From the NCBI RefSeq assembly GCF_003363265.1, contig NZ_QRBF01000001.1, forward strand, positions 496,001-560,000: a DNA stretch of 64,000 nucleotides, written 5' to 3'. Every line of letters starts with the position of its first letter. Positions within the stretch are counted from its first letter, which is position 1. The notes below the pieces were generated by a model that saw only the letters and a list, made by a program, of their open reading frames with translations, had not been told where the DNA came from and did no database searches. The position numbers and the translations under genes were made by a program. Of this stretch, positions 38,101 through 46,344 are shown in pieces. This DNA comes from Dyella psychrodurans (GTDB lineage: Bacteria > Pseudomonadota > Gammaproteobacteria > Xanthomonadales > Rhodanobacteraceae).

Positions 38101-40804
38101 CGTTATACGTCACCGTCTGATTGCTCGCGCTGATGGTCAGCGGAGTAAGCAGGCTTTCGATCAAGGGCGTGGTGTTGCCAGCGTAGATGCGCCAGGTCAG
38201 ACCCTGGCCGCCGGTCGTCGCGATGTTCCAGCCTGAGAAATTACTGGCTTGCTCCATCTGGGCCGTGGTCAGGCCCATCGTTCCAGTGGTGCTGCCGCTG
38301 CCGATACTGGTGAGCGACACGACGTTGTTCGAAGTATTCCAGTAACTGGACGTCACCGCGCCGCCCACGAAGTCCCCGATCAGGCCGCCAAGCACATCAG
38401 TCGAATCGGTACTCGATACGTGCCCCGTGGCATAAGTGTTGGTGATCGTGCCGGTGGTGGTGGTGGTCTGGTTGCTATCGACGCCCACCAATCCGCCGAT
38501 AAAATTGCCATTGCTGTTGTTTTGGGGACTGAACGACACGCTACCTGTAGCGTAGGCGTTGGTGATCGAATCCCAGTTATTGCCTACGAGGCCACCGAGA
38601 CTGTCATTGGCAGGGGTGGTGCCACCATATGAAGCGCTCACGGCTCCTGCGGCGTAGGAATTGCTGATCGAACCATAGTTGGTCCCAACTAGCCCCCCCA
38701 CGACGTTCGTGTATGACGAACCGTGGACCGCTCCTGTGGCGAAAGCGTTGGTAATCGTGCCACCGGTTACCGTGTGGCCGCCCGACCCCGCATTGGCTGT
38801 CGTGTCGCCAAACCCGTCACACCCGTTACATCCGACCAGCCCGCCGATCCAGTTGCCTCCTCCTGACCCGCTGACCGATGCCGACGAATAGTCGTTGACG
38901 ATGGAGCCGAAGTTCGCCCCCACTAGGCCACCGATCGCCGTACCTGTGCCGTTGGACGAAATGCTCCCGGACACGCCAACGTTTCGAACCACCCCCGACG
39001 ACGCGCCGAACAGGCCGACGCCGGCAGCCAAAGCAGTCGGGCTGTAGTTGATGTCGAGCCCGCTGATCACATGGCCGAAGCCCTCGAACACCCCCGAGAA
39101 CGCCGTGCCGGCGTTGCCGCCGCCGATCGGCGTGAAACCCGCGCCGCTGTTCCAGCTGCTCGTCGCGCTTGCATTGATGTTTGCACCCAGCGCGTAATGG
39201 CCGGACAGGTTGTTCTCGATCCCTTGCAGCGTGATCGTGCTGGTGTCGCCAGCTATGCCGAGACTCGTGACGATCGTGTATGGGGTGCCGTTGATGTTCA
39301 GCGCATTGCCCGTGCCGGTGAAATTCACCTGCCCAGCGAACCCACTGCCTCCCAGCCCCACATTGACGCTGGTGCCCGCAGCCGGTGTGGCACTCGACGA
39401 ACCGTTCGTGCCGCCGTAGTTCAGCGCGAGACCCGCCGTACCGCTCGCGGTCATCGTCCTGTTGATATTGATGTTGTTCTGCGCATCCAGCGTCAGCGTG
39501 TTCGAGCTCCAGCTCACCGTGTCATCCACGTTCACGTTGCCGCTGCCGCTGGTACTGCCCGCGCTGGACTGGATAACGACATTGCCACCGCCCAGCTCGG
39601 TGCTGAGTGCGGCGCCCGTAATATCACCGCCAGAGGGCGCAATGGTGAAATCATTCGGGTCGATCAGCCACGTTCCGGACAGGCCCAGAAGCGCGGCCGT
39701 CGTGACCTTTGCAGTATTCGCAATCTTGACTTGCGCCGCGCTCGTTTCGATCTGGCCACCGTTTCCGCCGTTGGGGGCGCTGGCATCGAGTGTGCCCACC
39801 ACGCTTACAGTGCCTGCATCCATGCCGCCCAGCAGGATGATGTGACCATTCCGGTTCTGTACGGTCTGCGCCTCGATGGTGCCGGTGTTGTTCACCGCAC
39901 TGGCGAGCAGGCTGTCGCGCGCACCGGCAGTCATCCATACATTGCCGCCATTCGCTTCGATCAGCTGGCCGTTCTGCGCCAGTGCGTTGAGCGTGCTCTG
40001 GTCCACCCGCACGCTCACCAGCTTGTCGCCGCCGAAGTTGAGCGTCACGGCGCTGCCGCCGGCGAGCGCCACGCTGCCCAGCTGGGCATGAATCGCCCCC
40101 TGGTTGCTGACCTGATTGCCAAGCAGGGCTGCATAGCCGCCGCCGTTGACGTTGATCGTGCCCAGATTGGTCACGCTGCCCTTGCCGGTGCCGCTGAAGC
40201 TCAGCGAGCCGGTACCCAATGCGCTGTCGTTGACATCCAGCGTAGAGGCGACGAGCCCCCCCACGTTCACCTGCGCACCCTGACCAAACAGAACGCCGTT
40301 GGGATTGATCAGGAACACCTGACCGTTGGCGTTGAGGTGACCGAAGATCCGGCTGCCATTGATATCAGAGATGCGATTGACCGCAATGGCGCTGGCATCA
40401 GGCTGTACAAAGTCCACGGTGGACTGACTGCCGATATTGAAGGTCTGCCAGTTGAGCGAGAGGTCCTGGCTTTGCTGGGTGACGGTGAGTGTGTTGCCAT
40501 GTTGCGCAAGCTGACCGGCGCCACGGGTGACCTGGCCGCCGGTGGGCAGTGCGTTCGCCGCCACGGCGGAAGTGGCCGTGGGCGCAGCGGTCGTCGCGTT
40601 AGCGCCGGGAGACGGTACCGCCGCCATCGCCAGAAGCGGCAGACTCAGGGGCACACCAGCCAGCCACGCGGCACGGCGCGTACCGCCTTCAGCACTGCGC
40701 CCTCCCTTAGTACGGCCACGGGCGAATTCGGACGCGACCTGAAGCACGCCCAGTTTGCGGTTCCAAACCAACCGGAAGATGCGATTCACTCGATTGTCCC
40801 CCAT
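32108..40804 (-). CDS. Giant TpsA filamentous-haemagglutinin-family adhesin with YDG repeat array
   Basis: A 2898-residue exoprotein if started at ATG 40804; GTG 40789 gives MNRIFRLVWNRKLG, the canonical start of an extended signal peptide, with GGGGGAC upstream, and may be the true start. Order: extended signal region (1-62), low-complexity Ala/Thr linker, TPS secretion domain (about 85-350, with FLINPNGVLFGQGAQVNVGG), GLUG repeats (about 530-800: VGGLVGTNYGSISNSYAAGA and relatives), then 17 YDG/MBG-type Ig-like modules (about 964-2660, each with VTKxYDGTT), two MBG-like modules and a short tail. The only cysteines I see are a CNGC pair near residue 658. The modules are about 98-104 residues and are ordered in a higher-order repeat. 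The protein should form a long fibre on the cell surface and mediate adhesion. Confidence 0.92.
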   Translation of the reverse strand: MGDNRVNRIFRLVWNRKLGVLQVASEFARGRTKGGRSAEGGTRRAAWLAGVPLSLPLLAMAAVPSPGANATTAAPTATSAVAANALPTGGQVTRGAGQLAQHGNTLTVTQQSQDLSLNWQTFNIGSQSTVDFVQPDASAIAVNRISDINGSRIFGHLNANGQVFLINPNGVLFGQGAQVNVGGLVASTLDVNDSALGTGSLSFSGTGKGSVTNLGTINVNGGGYAALLGNQVSNQGAIHAQLGSVALAGGSAVTLNFGGDKLVSVRVDQSTLNALAQNGQLIEANGGNVWMTAGARDSLLASAVNNTGTIEAQTVQNRNGHIILLGGMDAGTVSVVGTLDASAPNGGNGGQIETSAAQVKIANTAKVTTAALLGLSGTWLIDPNDFTIAPSGGDITGAALSTELGGGNVVIQSSAGSTSGSGNVNVDDTVSWSSNTLTLDAQNNININRTMTASGTAGLALNYGGTNGSSSATPAAGTSVNVGLGGSGFAGQVNFTGTGNALNINGTPYTIVTSLGIAGDTSTITLQGIENNLSGHYALGANINASATSSWNSGAGFTPIGGGNAGTAFSGVFEGFGHVISGLDINYSPTALAAGVGLFGASSGVVRNVGVSGSISSNGTGTAIGGLVGANFGSIVNDYSSASVSGSGGGNWIGGLVGCNGCDGFGDTTANAGSGGHTVTGGTITNAFATGAVHGSSYTNVVGGLVGTNYGSISNSYAAGAVSASYGGTTPANDSLGGLVGNNWDSITNAYATGSVSFSPQNNSNGNFIGGLVGVDSNQTTTTTGTITNTYATGHVSSTDSTDVLGGLIGDFVGGAVTSSYWNTSNNVVSLTSIGSGSTTGTMGLTTAQMEQASNFSGWNIATTGGQGLTWRIYAGNTTPLIESLLTPLTISASNQTVTYNGTNQAGAVVSYSLPSPDLSAITLGLTTAQHAGSYTENVSSAYSTSYDLSFGTSSATLTIDPATLTPTLTNTGVTKTYNGTTAAPVGFTPTYSFSGLVSGDTSASLTDTSATYNSAHVVNAADVTVSGLSISGITGSNGSLASDYTLASTSANVAATITRAILTPRLTNSGVTKVYNGTTNAPVGFTPTYSYLGLVAGDTGAILTNTGVAYNGVHAGSASRITVSGLRVLLITGSNGSLISDYTLAPNSASVAATITPATLTATLTNSGVTKTYDGTTNAPGGFTPTYSYSGLISGDTGARLSDTGAAYNSAHVVSATDLTLSGLSISSITGSNGSLASDYTLASSNANVAATITPAPLTVSLSNTTSVTKTYDGTTAAPSGFSPTYSFAGLVSGDSATASSSATPTFNSAHVASATAITQGGLSLASITGNGTDSSVLGDYTLASTTAATGAGVGSISPLVLTATAPTIGGTTTKVYDGTIAATGASLSGGSVSGALSGDSLVLDTTGITLDYNSSHVATASSIGAIGSLGVNILSSTNGSQSTDYSLSAPAITSVAGTITPATLTPTLTNSGVTKTYDGTINAPAGFIPTYTYSGFISGDTGASLTDTSATYNSAHVVSATDLTVSGLSISGITGSNGSQASDYTLASSNASVAASITPATLMATLTNSGVTKTYDGSIAAPAGFTPTYSYIGLVTGDTGASLTDTSVAYNSTHVASATDVTVSGLNITGIVGSNGSLTSDYTLASSSASVAATITPATLTATLTNSGVTKTYDGTTNAPGGFTPTYSYSGLISGDTGASLADTGVAYDSAHVASATTVTVSGLSISGITGSDGSQASDYTLASSSANVAATITPAPLTVSLSNTTNVTKTYDGTTAAPGGFSPTYSISGLVSGDSAAVSSAATPTFNSAHVASATAISQGGLSLASITGNGTDNSVLSDYTLTSTTVATGAGVASISPLVLTATAPTIGGTTTKVYDGTIAATGASLNGGSVSGALSGDSLVLDTTGITLAYNSSHVATASSIGASGSLAVDILSSTNGSQSTDYSVALPSIAAVAGTITPETLTPTLTNIGVTKSYDGTINAPLGFAPTYSYSGLISGDTGASLTGTSAIYNSAHVVAATDVTVSGLSISGIVGSNGSQASDYTLASTNASVAASITPATLTATLTNSGVTKIYDGTTAAPAGFTATYSYTGLVSGDTSISLSNTGAAYDSAHVASATDVTVSGLSINGIVGSNGSLASDYALASSNASVAATITPATLTANLTNSGVTKTYDGTTAAPPGFTATYSYSGLISGDTGASLTDTGAAYDSAHVASATTVTVSGLSLSGITGSDGSQVSDYTLASGSASVAATITPAPLTVSLSNTVNVTKIYDGTTAAPGGFSPTYSITGLVSGDSAAVSSATTPVFNSAHVVAATTITQGGLSLASITGNGSDNSVFSDYSLASTTASTGAGVASISPLVLTATAPTIGGALTKVYDGTSAANGARLNGGSVNGALSGDSLSLNISGITLAYNSSHAATASSIGASGSLGVDILSSTYASLSTDYSVALPSITSVAGTITPATLTLTLTNSGVTKVYDGTASAPVGFTPTYSYSGFISGDTGASLSDTSVAYNSAHVASATDVTVSGLSINGVTGGNGSQASDYALASTNANVVATITPATLTASLNGAISKVYDGTTAATLASGNYTLTGVIGSDAVSLNDPTSGVYTTANAGSGINVEVSGLAISGHGAGDYVLGNNAATAALGIITPARLTVTANNASTTYNAQTYSGGNGVTYNGFVGGQTAAVLGGALTYGGNSQGALNVGSYTLTPSGLASSNYAITYDSGTLTVTPATLTYVATPVQVYAGQAIPTLTGTVTGFQGSDTLAKATTGALTFTTPATAQSQAGEYAIFGGGLTANDGNYVFVQAAGNALGFTVAPNNDVSFPGVAYLQQQLGQSAPTATVLSPGGLLASTMATQDGQTTAVPLRSASSSGASDLYTPDVRVVGGGVRLP
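33407..34909 (-). repeat. TpsA higher-order repeat, block C (1503 bp)
   Basis: Third copy of a unit of 501 codons made of five YDG modules in the order T-T-T-P-L (98+98+98+103+104 residues). The equivalent Leu codons of the L modules lie at 33718, 35221 and 36724, exactly 1503 bases apart. This block is the most diverged of the three (for example APTIGGALTKVYDGTSAA). Confidence 0.85.
34910..36412 (-). repeat. TpsA higher-order repeat, block B (1503 bp)
   Basis: Middle copy of the T-T-T-P-L unit. It is very close to block A at the DNA level over the P and L modules, which suggests recent duplication or gene conversion of whole five-module units. Confidence 0.85.
36413..37915 (-). repeat. TpsA higher-order repeat, block A (1503 bp)
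   Basis: First copy of the T-T-T-P-L unit, starting at TLTPTLTNTGVTK. Its first two T modules carry YNGTT instead of YDGTT and are less like the others, as expected at the edge of an array that recombines internally. Confidence 0.85.
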
Positions 40805-41093
40805 AAGGCGCCCGTGGCCGAGCGTCAATCTTCATGCGGTAATAACACGGCCGACTTCACGCACGATTGGCATAAGCCATGCGTTCCTTCGAATATCGAT
40901 ACCCCTAAAACTTTAAGCAGCTTCTATGCCAGCTTGCCCGTTCACCACTAGCGATAGTGCGGTGCCGCAACTCAATCAGCGAGTACTGACGCTGCTCGAA
41001 ATGTCGAACATTTCAAAACCGGAGTCGGGCGCGCGCCATGCTGCACTATTTGTGACGTGGATCACAAGGGACGCATCGCCCTTCTTCTTCGAT
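40805..41093. promoter_or_regulatory. Upstream region of the tpsA operon
   Basis: 289 bases between the tpsA start and the stop of the XdhC gene, which points toward it on the same strand. It is relatively AT-rich near 40895-40925 (minus-strand TGCTTAAAGTTTTAGGGGTA), where the tpsA promoter probably lies. No gene or perfect palindrome was seen. Confidence 0.4.
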
Positions 41094-42188
41094 TCATGGG
41101 TGAATCGGGTGCTGCGATTCAGAGAGTACCCCGCCATCGCGACCGTTGCGCCTGGCCAATATCTCGGCGGCGATTGCCAACGCGATCTCCTGCGGGGTTT
41201 CCGAGCCGATGTCCAAGCCTGCGGGCGCGTGCAGGCGGCCTTCGGTTTCAGGGAATGCCTGGCGTGCCTGCGCAGCCCGCTGGCGTGATCCGATCATGCC
41301 GAGATAGCCCACCGACGTTTGCAGCAACACGCCGAGATAGGCCATGTCGCGTTCCAGGCGGTGTGTCATCACGACAACGGATGCCGAACTGTCGAGGAAG
41401 GGTTGTGCGCCGAGAGACGACGGCGAAGCAATCAACTGCCGTGCCCCGCTGGGCAGATCGGGGATGGTATGCGACGGGTTCACCACGATGGTTTCCCAGC
41501 CCAATTGAATCGAAAGTTCGGCCAGCGTACGAGCACCCATCCCGTCGCCGACAATGACCAGAACGTGCGGCAGTTGCAACGATTCGAGTAGAAGGTCGTA
41601 GGCGTTTCCGTTCAGTAGTACTTGCCGGTTTGCGGCCCTTGCGCCACGGTCCATGGACCTGACTTCGTCTTCGACAAGTGTTCGCAGAATGTCATCGTCG
41701 ATGTTGGTCCATTGAAATCCTGCACTGAGCAGCAGGCGCTGCGGACGAGACGAAAGAGCAACGTCATTGACCGCGTACACCGTGGCCATGGAACCCGTCT
41801 GGCGGAGCGACCTCAGTCTTGCGACGGCTTCGAGGAATTCGATGTCCCCGCTGCTGCGCATGGGCTCGATGAGCACCTTCAGCTCACCGCCGCAACCGGT
41901 CTCCAGCATGACGTCGTAATTGGAATCGCGACCATACGCCACCAGCGCAGGCTGGCCGCTGTCCATGACTTGCTTGGCGCGAAGCACGATGTCTTGCTGA
42001 GGGCATCCGCCGGACAACTCGCAAACGAGGCGTCCATCGCGCATGACAAGCATGCTCGCGCCGGCCCGACGAAAGGTCGAGCCTAGCGTATGAGTAATCG
42101 TGACCAGCGCTGCATCGGCTACGTCATTCTTAAGATCAAGAGACAGCGCGGCCTGATAAAGGGACTCGAATTCCTGGGGAATATTCAT
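41094..42188 (-). CDS. XdhC/CoxI-family molybdenum-hydroxylase maturation protein
   Basis: A 364-residue XdhC-like protein that helps insert the sulfurated molybdenum cofactor. The N-terminal XdhC_CoxI domain has GSTFRRAGASMLVMRDGRLV and ELSGGCPQQDIVLRAKQV; the C-terminal Rossmann-like domain has VLVIVGDGMGARTLAELSIQ and VGYLGMIGSRQRAAQARQAF. It is the last gene of the hydroxylase operon, 75 bases after the cytochrome gene. Confidence 0.9.
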   Translation of the reverse strand: MNIPQEFESLYQAALSLDLKNDVADAALVTITHTLGSTFRRAGASMLVMRDGRLVCELSGGCPQQDIVLRAKQVMDSGQPALVAYGRDSNYDVMLETGCGGELKVLIEPMRSSGDIEFLEAVARLRSLRQTGSMATVYAVNDVALSSRPQRLLLSAGFQWTNIDDDILRTLVEDEVRSMDRGARAANRQVLLNGNAYDLLLESLQLPHVLVIVGDGMGARTLAELSIQLGWETIVVNPSHTIPDLPSGARQLIASPSSLGAQPFLDSSASVVVMTHRLERDMAYLGVLLQTSVGYLGMIGSRQRAAQARQAFPETEGRLHAPAGLDIGSETPQEIALAIAAEILARRNGRDGGVLSESQHPIHP

Positions 42189-42263
42189 GAATCAGCGCCT
42201 GAGAAAGTGGCGGCAAGGCGCTGCGATGTTCCGATGGGCGGTTCCATCATGCCGTTGGTCTCA

Positions 42264-43565
42264 TCATCTCCGATTGGCCACTTCTGACGCACTGAGCGTG
42301 CCCTGCTGCCCACCGAAATGGCTGACGACATAGTTGGAAAGTGCGGCGATTTCTACGTCTGAATAAGCGTTCCCGAACGACGGCATGTAGATTCGCCGAT
42401 TGCCCAACTGCCATTGGGAGCCGTGAAGAATGATCTGTACGGCATTCGTCGCGTGCGGGTCACGCACGGCACGCGTACCTGTCAGTGCTGCGTAATCGGT
42501 CTCACGACCTTGGCCGTTGTCGAGATGGCAGCCCGAGCACGCACCAACGAACAGTTGCTCGCCGAGACCCGCTTTGGCATTCGCGCTTGCCAGCCCAACT
42601 TCCGACGGAGCGTTAGGCGACGCGGCGATGCCATTGGACTGAGGTTTGACGCCCCGCAGATAGGTGACCAACGCCGAGACATCGGATGGCGTCAGATATT
42701 GAAGGCTGTTCGCCACGACTTCGCTCATCGGACCAGACGCCGTGCCGCGTCCAGCAGCATGCCCTTTGGAGAGGTAATCGGCGAGTTCCTGGTCGCTCCA
42801 TTGGCCGACGCCATGCTCCTTGTCGGACGTGATGTTGTAAGCCTTCCAGCCTTGCTGTTCTTCCCCTGCAAGCGCCTCGTTCGCATTCATGGCAAATGCG
42901 GCATTTCTGGGTGTATGGCACTCCCCGCAGTGACCGAGCGCGGTAGCCAGATAAGCGCCGCGATTCCAGGCTTCGGGCTTCCCCTCTTCCGGCTGGAAAC
43001 GCTGCTTGTTGAGGAACAGCGCATTCCATAGGCTGACCGTCCAGCGCTGGTTATAGGGAAACGAAAGATCGTTCGCACGCGCCGGTGAGTGCACCGTCGG
43101 CAAACTGAAGAGATACGCTTTGATCGCCAGGATGTCGTCGCGGCTTAGCGCCGTGTACGACGTATAGGGAAACGCCGGATACAGCGGCCGGCCATCTTTG
43201 TCGACGCCGGCATGCATGGCGCGCACGAAGTCGTCGTCGCTCCAGTCGCCGATGCCGGTGTCCTTGTCGGCGGTGATGTTGGGTGAATAGATGGTGCCGA
43301 ATGGCAATTTGAACGCCACGCCCCCTGCAAAGGCAGCGCCACCCGGCACGGTGTGGCAAGCCACGCAATCCGCTGCGCGCGCGAGGTATTCGCCGCGCGC
43401 CACGGCTCCCTTGTCGGCAAAATCCGACGGAGTGCCGGCGCTTTGCGGCTGGGCCGCGTGCTCATCACCCGGATGACTCACGATGAGAAGCGCGTACGCG
43501 CTGAAAAGAATGGCCACCAACACGATGATGCCGACGAGTAAGCCAAGCGCGCGTCCGATCTTCAT
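42264..43565 (-). CDS. Three-haem membrane-anchored cytochrome c subunit
   Basis: A 433-residue cytochrome with an N-terminal uncleaved-type anchor (LGLLVGIIVLVAILFSAYAL) and three CxxCH sites: CVACH, CGECH and CSGCH. Distal Met ligands are plausible in each domain. It resembles the cytochrome subunits of periplasmic aldehyde/alcohol and nicotinate dehydrogenases. Its start overlaps the Mo-subunit stop in an ATGA. It should pass electrons from the hydroxylase to the respiratory chain. Confidence 0.9.
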   Translation of the reverse strand: MKIGRALGLLVGIIVLVAILFSAYALLIVSHPGDEHAAQPQSAGTPSDFADKGAVARGEYLARAADCVACHTVPGGAAFAGGVAFKLPFGTIYSPNITADKDTGIGDWSDDDFVRAMHAGVDKDGRPLYPAFPYTSYTALSRDDILAIKAYLFSLPTVHSPARANDLSFPYNQRWTVSLWNALFLNKQRFQPEEGKPEAWNRGAYLATALGHCGECHTPRNAAFAMNANEALAGEEQQGWKAYNITSDKEHGVGQWSDQELADYLSKGHAAGRGTASGPMSEVVANSLQYLTPSDVSALVTYLRGVKPQSNGIAASPNAPSEVGLASANAKAGLGEQLFVGACSGCHLDNGQGRETDYAALTGTRAVRDPHATNAVQIILHGSQWQLGNRRIYMPSFGNAYSDVEIAALSNYVVSHFGGQQGTLSASEVANRR

Positions 43566-45820
43566 GAGAGTTCCCCCGCTTCGAGAGCGTCACCCACCGG
43601 CGAAGTCGCCGACAACACCTCCTTCAGCGCGTTCTTGTCCTGCACAAGCGCGGAGGTATCGATGGGCAACTGCCTGATGCGCACACCGGTAGCGGCAAAA
43701 ATGGCATTGGTCAGCGCCGGCATGGCCATGACCGTGCCGGTTTCACCGATGCCACCGGGCTGCTCCTTGCTTGGGACGATGTGCACCTCGATCGGTGGCG
43801 TCTGGTTGAGGCGCAGGACGCGGTAGTCGTTGAAGTTGCGCTGCTCGACAGCCCCTTGCTTCAAGGTGATGCCGCTGTAGAGCGCCGCACTCCAGCCAAA
43901 AACCAGGCCACCCTGGATCTGTGCCTCGACCGTGTTCGGATTGATGACGGTGCCGCAATCGACGGCAGCAACAGCGCGTGTAAGTCTGATTTCACCCTGC
44001 GGCGACACTTCAACGTCGACGATTACGCAGAGGTAGCTGCCAAAGGGAGCCGCGAGAGCGATGCCTCGCCCCTGCCGCGCGGCCGACGTGCCCTGCCCCC
44101 AGCCGGCTTTCTGCGTGGCCAGGTCCAGCACGCCGCGAAAGCGCGGGTCGTCACTCAGCATCTCGCGACGATAAGCCACCGGGTCCTTGCCGGCCGCGTG
44201 CGCCAGTTCGTCCACGAAGCTCTCGACGACAAAAACGTTATGCGTTGGACCGACACCTCGCCACCAACCGACTTTCATGCCAACCGGAAAGTCGTGGCGC
44301 ACCCACTCGGAACGCAAGTTGGGTATGGCGTACGGCAAGTCTGCCGCGCATTCCACCAAGTCCGGATCAAGACCATCCTTGCCCATGGCGACGGGCGCGA
44401 ACGAGGCCAGTACCGATGCGCCGGTGGTGCGATCGATCCACGCCAACGGCTTGCCGTTATCGTCGAGCGTGGCCGATATGCGATCGTAATAGGCCGGGCG
44501 ATAGCAGTCCTGCGCGATGTCTTCTTCGCGAGTCCAGACGATCTTGACGGGATAGTCCACCTGCTTGGCGAAAGCGACTGCCTGCCCCACCGATTCCTCG
44601 AACAGTCGGCGTCCGAACGCGCCGCCGATGTACTGGTTGTGCACGGTGATGCTTTCAGGAGGCAACCCGGTGACCTTCGCGGCCACATCGGCGCAGCGTG
44701 CGACAACCTGCGAACCCACCCAGATCTCGCAACTGTCAGGCCGAACGTGCACGAGCGTGTTGATGGGCTCCATCGGTGCATGCGCAAGCAAAGGAAGTTG
44801 GTACGTGGCCGAGATGACTTTGCCTTTGACATCATCCGGATGACCCACCTCCTTCGCCACGATGGGTTTGCCGTGCTCGGAAGCATTGGCTAAATCGGCG
44901 AACATCTGCTCCGTGGTGAAGCTTGCGTTGACGCCGGGATCCCAGTGGATGTCCAGCGCTTCCAGCCCTTGCTTGGCCGCCCAGAAATGTTCGGCAATCA
45001 CCGCGACGGCGTTGTCGATCTTCACCACCTTCACGACGCCCGGAATACTGAGTGCGCGCGTGTCGTCGACAGAAGCAAGACGTCCTCCAAACGTGGGACA
45101 GGCGCGCACCGTGGCGATTTTCATACCCGGCACGCGGACGTCCATACCGAAGAGGAGTGAGCCATCCACCTTGCCGGGGGTATCCACGCGGCGCAGCGGC
45201 TTGCCGATCAGCTGGAAATCCTTGGGATCTTTCAGTGGCGCCTTCGCAGGCGGCGTCACCTTGGCTGCCGCTTCGGCAAGCTCGCCATAGCGCAGCGTGC
45301 GGCCGCTGGGCGCATGGGTGACGACACCTCGAGTCACGGTGCATTGCGAGGCGTCCACTTTCCAGCGCTGCGCCGCCGCGTTGACCAGCATGTCGCGGGC
45401 CGCTGCGCCTGCGTCGCGCAAAGATGTCCAGCAATACCGTACGGTGGTCGAACCGCCAGTCGCCTGTTCACCCAACAAGGGATTGATATACAGCTTGCGG
45501 TTCGGCGGTGCGTGCTCGACGGCGATTTGATCCAGACCGATATCCAACTCTTCGGCCAGCAACGTCGCCTGCGCCGTATAGACGCCCTGCCCCATCTCCA
45601 CATTCGGCATCACCAGATGCACGCTGCCATCGCTGCCTATGCGCACGAAAGCATTCGGGGAAAACAGTGGATGGCTCTCATCGATCGGCTCACTGCTATT
45701 CATGCCCCAAATGCGGCTGGCGCCACCCAACCACATGAACGCCACCACCAATCCACCGCGTTTAAGCAATTCGCGACGGGATGGGCTCTCCAGATCGACA
45801 TCATCGTGAGGTGAAGTCAT
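43562..45820 (-). CDS. Molybdopterin-binding large subunit, isoquinoline 1-oxidoreductase beta (IorB)-like
   Basis: A 752-residue xanthine-oxidase-family subunit. The N-terminus SRRELLKRGGLVVAFMWLGG is a Tat-type signal, so the folded complex is exported or membrane-attached. Cofactor-site segments include MPNVEMGQGVYTAQATLLAE, NQYIGGAFGRRLFEESVGQA, GWWRGVGPTHNVFVVESFVD and the terminal GGIGETGTVMAMPALTNAIF, where Glu is the catalytic base. The split into a small 2Fe-2S protein, a large Mo protein and a cytochrome, without an FAD subunit, is the IorAB/NicAB type. Substrate (aldehyde or N-heterocycle) is unknown. Confidence 0.9.
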   Translation of the reverse strand: MTSPHDDVDLESPSRRELLKRGGLVVAFMWLGGASRIWGMNSSEPIDESHPLFSPNAFVRIGSDGSVHLVMPNVEMGQGVYTAQATLLAEELDIGLDQIAVEHAPPNRKLYINPLLGEQATGGSTTVRYCWTSLRDAGAAARDMLVNAAAQRWKVDASQCTVTRGVVTHAPSGRTLRYGELAEAAAKVTPPAKAPLKDPKDFQLIGKPLRRVDTPGKVDGSLLFGMDVRVPGMKIATVRACPTFGGRLASVDDTRALSIPGVVKVVKIDNAVAVIAEHFWAAKQGLEALDIHWDPGVNASFTTEQMFADLANASEHGKPIVAKEVGHPDDVKGKVISATYQLPLLAHAPMEPINTLVHVRPDSCEIWVGSQVVARCADVAAKVTGLPPESITVHNQYIGGAFGRRLFEESVGQAVAFAKQVDYPVKIVWTREEDIAQDCYRPAYYDRISATLDDNGKPLAWIDRTTGASVLASFAPVAMGKDGLDPDLVECAADLPYAIPNLRSEWVRHDFPVGMKVGWWRGVGPTHNVFVVESFVDELAHAAGKDPVAYRREMLSDDPRFRGVLDLATQKAGWGQGTSAARQGRGIALAAPFGSYLCVIVDVEVSPQGEIRLTRAVAAVDCGTVINPNTVEAQIQGGLVFGWSAALYSGITLKQGAVEQRNFNDYRVLRLNQTPPIEVHIVPSKEQPGGIGETGTVMAMPALTNAIFAATGVRIRQLPIDTSALVQDKNALKEVLSATSPVGDALEAGELS

Positions 45821-45864
45821 GACGGTCTCTCAATCGATAGACGATGAACGCGGCGGTCGAAGGC

Positions 45865-46344
45865 TCAGGCAATCGTTTGCGGCAACGTGGCCTGCCCGGT
45901 GGCGGCCTGCTTGATCGCCGCGCGGATGCGTACATACGTGCCGCAGCGACACAGGTTGCCCGACATGGCGATATCGATATCCGCATCGGATGGCGTGGGC
46001 TTCTGCGCAAGCAACGCCGTGGCCGACATGATCTGTCCGGTCTGGCAATAGCCGCATTGCGCCACCTCGATGCCCAGCCACGCCTGCTGCACACGCTTGC
46101 CGATCTCGGTAGCGCCGATGCCTTCGATGGTGGTGATTTTCTTGCCCACCGCGCCGCTTGCGGGCATTACGCAAGAGCGCACCGACTGGCCGTCCAGATG
46201 CACGGTGCATGCGCCGCATTGGGCCATGCCGCAGCCGAACTTGGTTCCCGTCAGACCGATGATGTCTCGCAGCACCCACAACAAGGGCATGTCGTCGGGC
46301 GCATCGACCGAATAGGATTGGCCGTTCACGAGCAAGGACAACAT
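45865..46344 (-). CDS. 2Fe-2S small subunit of molybdenum hydroxylase (IorA-like)
   Basis: A 159-residue protein with two [2Fe-2S] clusters. The plant-ferredoxin-type site is [20 protein letters not shown] with a fourth Cys in SCVMPASG; the second cluster is in the helical domain with [12 protein letters not shown] and [17 protein letters not shown]. Start 46344 ([10 protein letters not shown]) has GGAGG upstream; longer starts lack one. It is the first gene of the operon, 44 bases before the Mo subunit. It has no signal, so it probably travels with the Tat-exported partner. Confidence 0.92.
   Translation of the reverse strand: MLSLLVNGQSYSVDAPDDMPLLWVLRDIIGLTGTKFGCGMAQCGACTVHLDGQSVRSCVMPASGAVGKKITTIEGIGATEIGKRVQQAWLGIEVAQCGYCQTGQIMSATALLAQKPTPSDADIDIAMSGNLCRCGTYVRIRAAIKQAATGQATLPQTIA

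Noticed and set aside
39071-40951. 626-codon frame antisense to the TPS secretion domain.
   Set aside because: Low-complexity, His/Arg/Ala-rich translation with no domain, opposite a clearly real gene.
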